NCBI GenBank assembly: GCA_030372985.1
Contig: JAUCQB010000249.1
Location: forward strand, 1 to 64,000
DNA: 64,000 bases
Origin: Phycisphaerae bacterium
GTDB lineage: Bacteria > Planctomycetota > Phycisphaerae > UBA1845 > PWPN01
Direction: 5' to 3'
In this document: piece after piece, positions 60,997-64,000 of the stretch
How the letters are laid out: each line of letters begins with the position of its first letter
How positions within the stretch are numbered: position 1 is the first letter of the stretch
Notes under the pieces: model-generated
What the model saw: the letters and a program-made list of their open reading frames with translations, nothing else
The model's database searches: none
Told to the model about the DNA's origin: nothing
Program-made: the position numbers and the translations under genes

Positions 60997-62754
60997 TCAG
61001 TCTTTTTTCTCCGCAAGCCCTGCCGCGTGGGCGTCCTCCGTCAGCTTCATGCCGGCCATCTGGTAAAGGTATCCCGACGCGGACATCAGCATGTTGTCCG
61101 CCAGGGCGGTGTAGTATCTGTTGCTGACCAGGCGAATCTCCCCGGTGGTGATGTTGTAGAGCGAGCTCAGGACGTCATCGATAGTCAGCATCGTCGACCG
61201 ACCCCCGAAATAGTCCCGGCGGCGGGCCTGGAACTCGCTCTCGGCCTGGCTGATGTTGTTGAGAATCTGCGGCTTGGATTCGACGTAGGTGGTCAGCGTC
61301 GCGGATTGCACCGCAACCTGCTGTTGGACACTCAGTTCCTCGGCCTCGATCCGGGCCTCGTAAGATCGGATCTCGGCTTCCGCCTTCTTGATTGAAGCAT
61401 TGAGAACCCGCGGGTCATTCACCCGGAAAGAGACGCCGCCGCGCAATTCCCACCCGCCCACGCGGTCGTCGAAGGTCTCGGCGCCGAAGGCATGCTGGGT
61501 GCCCTCGACAAAGGCCGTGATGTCATTCTTGCCGAGAATAGCCTGGGTCCGCTTCAGCTCGGCGTCCTTGATGGCATCGTTCAGTACACGGAAACGGGGG
61601 TTGTTCTCGTAGGCCTCGGCCAGGAGCTGCTGCCTTTGTTCGTCGGTCCGGGTCCGGTCATAGTAGACGCTCCCCGCGCTGACCGGCGGCTCCTCGAGGT
61701 GGTATTCCTCCCCCGGCCGGATGCCCACGTACTCGAGCGTCCACAACAGGTACGACTGATAGCTGGCCTTGTATGAATCGCGGACGACCTTCGTGCTGCC
61801 GATCGAGGTCAGAATAACCTGCTGATCCTGGGGCGTCAGCTCCGGCTCCTTCAGCAGATCTTCGAGGATCTTGATCTGGTTTTCATAGGCTCGCGCATAG
61901 CCGAGATACAACAGTGCCCCGGTATAGTAGTTCATGGCGGTGAGCGCGTACGAGCGGTAGTAACTCAGATAATTGAGCACCGCCGCCCGGGCGGTCGATT
62001 CCTGGTAGGCCTGGTTGATAATTCGGTCCTGTCGTTTGCGGGACCCGATGAACGGAACCTCCACCCGGCCTCGCACCAGACCGCCGTCGCCGCTGTCCTC
62101 GGAGGCCTGGCCTTCCCCCACTTCGCCGTATTTGATGCGCTCGCCCCGCGCCCCGCCCTCGACTCTGAAGACCGCCCCGTCAAAAGTCTCTTTCTCGACC
62201 CCCCCGGTGACCTCGCCGGACAGTCCCTCTGAGTCCCGTCGCTCGGGATACTGGAAGGCCATCCCGGAAGCATTGGTGAAGGGCTCGAACCGGCTCAAGT
62301 TGGCCTTGAACTCCTCGAGGCCGTGCCGGGCCGCGATCATCTGCTCTCGCGCCGAGGTGACCAGGGGATACTTGTGATAAACGAGCCTGGGAATGGTCTC
62401 GGCGTTGATGTGGTAAGGCGCTGCGGGGAACTCCTCAGCCGTCGGCTGTGTGCTTGCCGCGGGCGCCGGACGACTGGCCGCCAGACCCGCGGGGCGGGTT
62501 GCCATGGGCTGAGTGGCCGGCTTGGAGGGATCCAGGGGATCGCGCAATTGCCAGACCTGGGGGCTGGGCTTCATGGACTCCGGGTCCAGCAGCGGTTCGA
62601 CCCGGGTTGGAAACAGCGACGAGCACCCCGCCAGCCCACACAGGCTCCACACGCCGACCAGTCTGAAGCGGCGACGATCATGAAAGATGGGAAGAACTCG
62701 CCAGGTCACAATCAGGCCTCGTCCAGGTTCCTCAATGACATCGGTACGCCTCAC
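60997..62754 (-). CDS. TolC-like outer-membrane lipoprotein, copy 2
   Basis: A 585-residue protein paralogous to 59046-60902: the same leader-lipobox (CGLAGC), Pro/Ala-rich linker with TQPMATRPAG words, and OEP-type domain (MIAARHGLEEFKANLSRFEPF, AYENNPRFRVLNDAIKDAELK). It is shorter in the linker. Start is a GTG; GTG 62709 is an alternative that better fits the signal peptide. The stretch downstream of its stop contains the ribosome site of copy 1, 94 bp further along, so both may be one operon. Tandem duplication is likely. Confidence 0.8.
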   Translation of the reverse strand: MRRTDVIEEPGRGLIVTWRVLPIFHDRRRFRLVGVWSLCGLAGCSSLFPTRVEPLLDPESMKPSPQVWQLRDPLDPSKPATQPMATRPAGLAASRPAPAASTQPTAEEFPAAPYHINAETIPRLVYHKYPLVTSAREQMIAARHGLEEFKANLSRFEPFTNASGMAFQYPERRDSEGLSGEVTGGVEKETFDGAVFRVEGGARGERIKYGEVGEGQASEDSGDGGLVRGRVEVPFIGSRKRQDRIINQAYQESTARAAVLNYLSYYRSYALTAMNYYTGALLYLGYARAYENQIKILEDLLKEPELTPQDQQVILTSIGSTKVVRDSYKASYQSYLLWTLEYVGIRPGEEYHLEEPPVSAGSVYYDRTRTDEQRQQLLAEAYENNPRFRVLNDAIKDAELKRTQAILGKNDITAFVEGTQHAFGAETFDDRVGGWELRGGVSFRVNDPRVLNASIKKAEAEIRSYEARIEAEELSVQQQVAVQSATLTTYVESKPQILNNISQAESEFQARRRDYFGGRSTMLTIDDVLSSLYNITTGEIRLVSNRYYTALADNMLMSASGYLYQMAGMKLTEDAHAAGLAEKKD

Positions 62755-63811
62755 CGACGACCGGCAGCCAACCAGCCGGCCATAGTTTCTATCGAAAACC
62801 CTTCCCCAAGACCATCATACTTCTTTCGAGATCTATATATCTCCTAAAGGGTCCTCTTGTCTGATCCGCGGGGTGTCGCGGCCGCAAGTGGGTGTATTTC
62901 AGGCAGGGCAGGCCGCCCGGGACCGAGGCGCAGACTCCTCCCCCTTCCTGGTACCGATAACCAAGCCCCAGGATGCTGATGAGCACGGATTTCCCGAAAA
63001 ACAAGCCACGTTTCCCCGAATCGGACGGGGCGGTTGCGCCCGCCGCCTCGTATCGGGCCTTTCAGAGCGGCCCGGGAAGCCAGGCGGCCGGCAGATGGGG
63101 TAGCCACCTGCCAGTGTCCCATTTTTCCCCAAAATCTTCGTCTGAATCGGTTTTCCGACAGGTTTTTCGTTGCCGTCACGGCTTCCGTGACGTATACATG
63201 AATAGAGGCAGGTGTCAGACCTTTCAGCAGCGGACTGCGTCAGTCCGTCCCTGGAAGCGTCGAAGGAGATTCAACAGGTTTCCAAGATGATCACAACCCA
63301 TGGACCTGCCGATGGCGGTCGGCAGGTGGGATGAAGCTCGGCGACATCTGTGCCGGCGCCCGTACGGACGGTCGCGGATGACCCGAGGTGTTTCTTCCCG
63401 AAAGGAGGTGGTCCCTTGACAGATTGCACAGGTGAGCTGCCGTAGGGAATGCCCACGCAGCTGCCTTACGGCAGCCACGACATATCACGAGCGAGCCCCG
63501 CGTCCGATGGCGGGGCTCGCTTTTTTCTGTGCGATCGTGCCCGACCGGCATCGTGCTCAAGGCAGCGGTTGATTCCCGGGGCCGCCTTGGTTATCGTCAG
63601 CAACTGATGCCGGGCGAACTTCGGCGCGGCGCAGGATCGAATTCCCGCCCCAGCGCTCAGCCCGGTGGTTGGCAATACCAGGCCGTAGGCTGGCTTGCCA
63701 CCCGTCGTGTTGAGTTCCGCGTGTCTCACCGCCTGACAGCAACAAGCAGCGCGGCTCTGCCCCACAACGGTCCGACGCCGGATCGGGCCACAGCGCCGTG
63801 AAAGGCCATAC
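62755..63811. other. 1.06-kb gap with a hairpin-rich small transcript candidate
   Basis: No gene supported. About 63401-63526 holds a strong purine tract (AAAGGAGGTGG at 63400-63410) not followed by a usable open frame, a hairpin around 63436-63475 (GCTGCCGTA paired with TACGGCAGC) and the terminator at 63490-63526. The combination suggests a small RNA or leader. The rest is GC-rich spacer. Confidence 0.35.
63490..63526 (+). terminator. Rho-independent terminator
   Basis: Stem AGCGAGCCCCGC with GCGGGGCTCGCT (12 bp) around a short loop, directly followed by a run of six T residues (63521-63526). It ends a transcript that starts upstream on the + strand, but no clear gene precedes it, so it may belong to a small RNA or attenuator. 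Confidence 0.75.
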
Positions 63812-64000
63812 ATGAGAATAGCCTTGATCAACCCCGTCGCCCGCAGGTGCCAGGGGTACCACACGATTGGCGGAAGAATCCCGCAACTCGGCCTGCAGGT
63901 TCTCGCCCAGTTGACCCCCTCGGATCATCAGGTCGAGATCATTGACGAGGTTTTCGGTCCCGAGGCTACGGATCGCCTGGTCCGTCGGGGCCGCTATGAG
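63812..64000 (+). CDS. B12-binding radical-SAM family protein, N-terminal part (cut by the window end)
   Basis: An open reading frame with ATG 63812 that continues beyond the window. The 63 residues visible start MRIALINPVARRCQGYHTIG and continue GLQVLAQLTPSDHQVEIIDE. This is the entry of the cobalamin-binding Rossmann-like domain of B12-binding radical-SAM proteins, where a strand LINP, a Gly-rich turn and a 'LGLxxLA' helix are followed by VEIIDE. The catalytic CxxxCxxC would come further on and is not visible. The terminator 300 bp upstream separates it from earlier transcripts. Confidence 0.7.
   Translation, partial: MRIALINPVARRCQGYHTIGGRIPQLGLQVLAQLTPSDHQVEIIDEVFGPEATDRLVRRGRYE

Overview
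The window is GC-rich DNA from what is most likely a planctomycete (Phycisphaerae-like) bacterium, probably a metagenome-derived genome. Supporting signs are the planctomycete-type dockerin-like EF-hand repeats (9580-10995), a Pup-type modifier with PafA/Dop enzymes outside Actinobacteria, a short Flp-type pilin, many secreted lipoproteins with Ser/Gln/Pro-rich linkers, and oxidoreductases with twin-arginine leaders. The assignment is inference from gene content only.

Region 1 (277-9563, + strand) is the most striking part. It is one tightly overlapping operon that puts parts of two protein-tagging systems side by side. On the ubiquitin side are a zinc-ribbon protein, an E1-like adenylating enzyme, an E2-like protein, an unknown protein, a ubiquitin-like beta-grasp protein and a JAB/JAMM metalloprotease. 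On the pupylation side are an Mpa/ARC proteasomal ATPase split into two genes (coiled coil plus OB domain; OB plus AAA domain), two divergent PafA/Dop-family ligases, and between these a 64-residue Pup/UBact-like modifier ending in Gly-Gly-Gln. No 20S proteasome gene is present. A dockerin-bearing lipoprotein follows 16 bp downstream.

Region 2 (11132-34121) starts with a secreted glycosidase-like protein and then holds an approximately 20-kb extracellular-electron-transfer type island. Ten multiheme c-type cytochromes carry 86 CXXCH motifs plus 6 CX3CH/CX4CH variants. Among them are a 20-heme protein fused to an NHL beta-propeller, a NapC-like membrane-anchored protein, a CbcL-like fusion of multiheme and cytochrome b domains, and paired 8-heme lipoproteins. 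Two further NHL propellers and a 695-aa outer-membrane beta-barrel complete a plausible quinol-to-outside electron path.

Region 3 (34538-41835) is a mixed set of metabolic genes: a histone-deacetylase-fold lipoprotein, an enolase-superfamily enzyme, a zinc alcohol dehydrogenase, a double-ACT protein, a secreted MEMO-AMMECR1 fusion and a DUF362 protein. Region 4 (42161-47293) has a secreted transglutaminase-like protein with a C-terminal sorting tail, a Flp pilin after a 1.1-kb gap, and a Y1 (RAYT-type) transposase bracketed by 20-bp inverted repeats. Region 5 (47411-57870, minus strand) is a three-gene operon: a 2,716-aa secreted protein of unknown function, a TPR lipoprotein and a beta-propeller lipoprotein. 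Region 6 (59046-62754) has two tandem TolC-like outer-membrane lipoproteins. The window ends inside a B12-binding radical-SAM protein (63812 onward).
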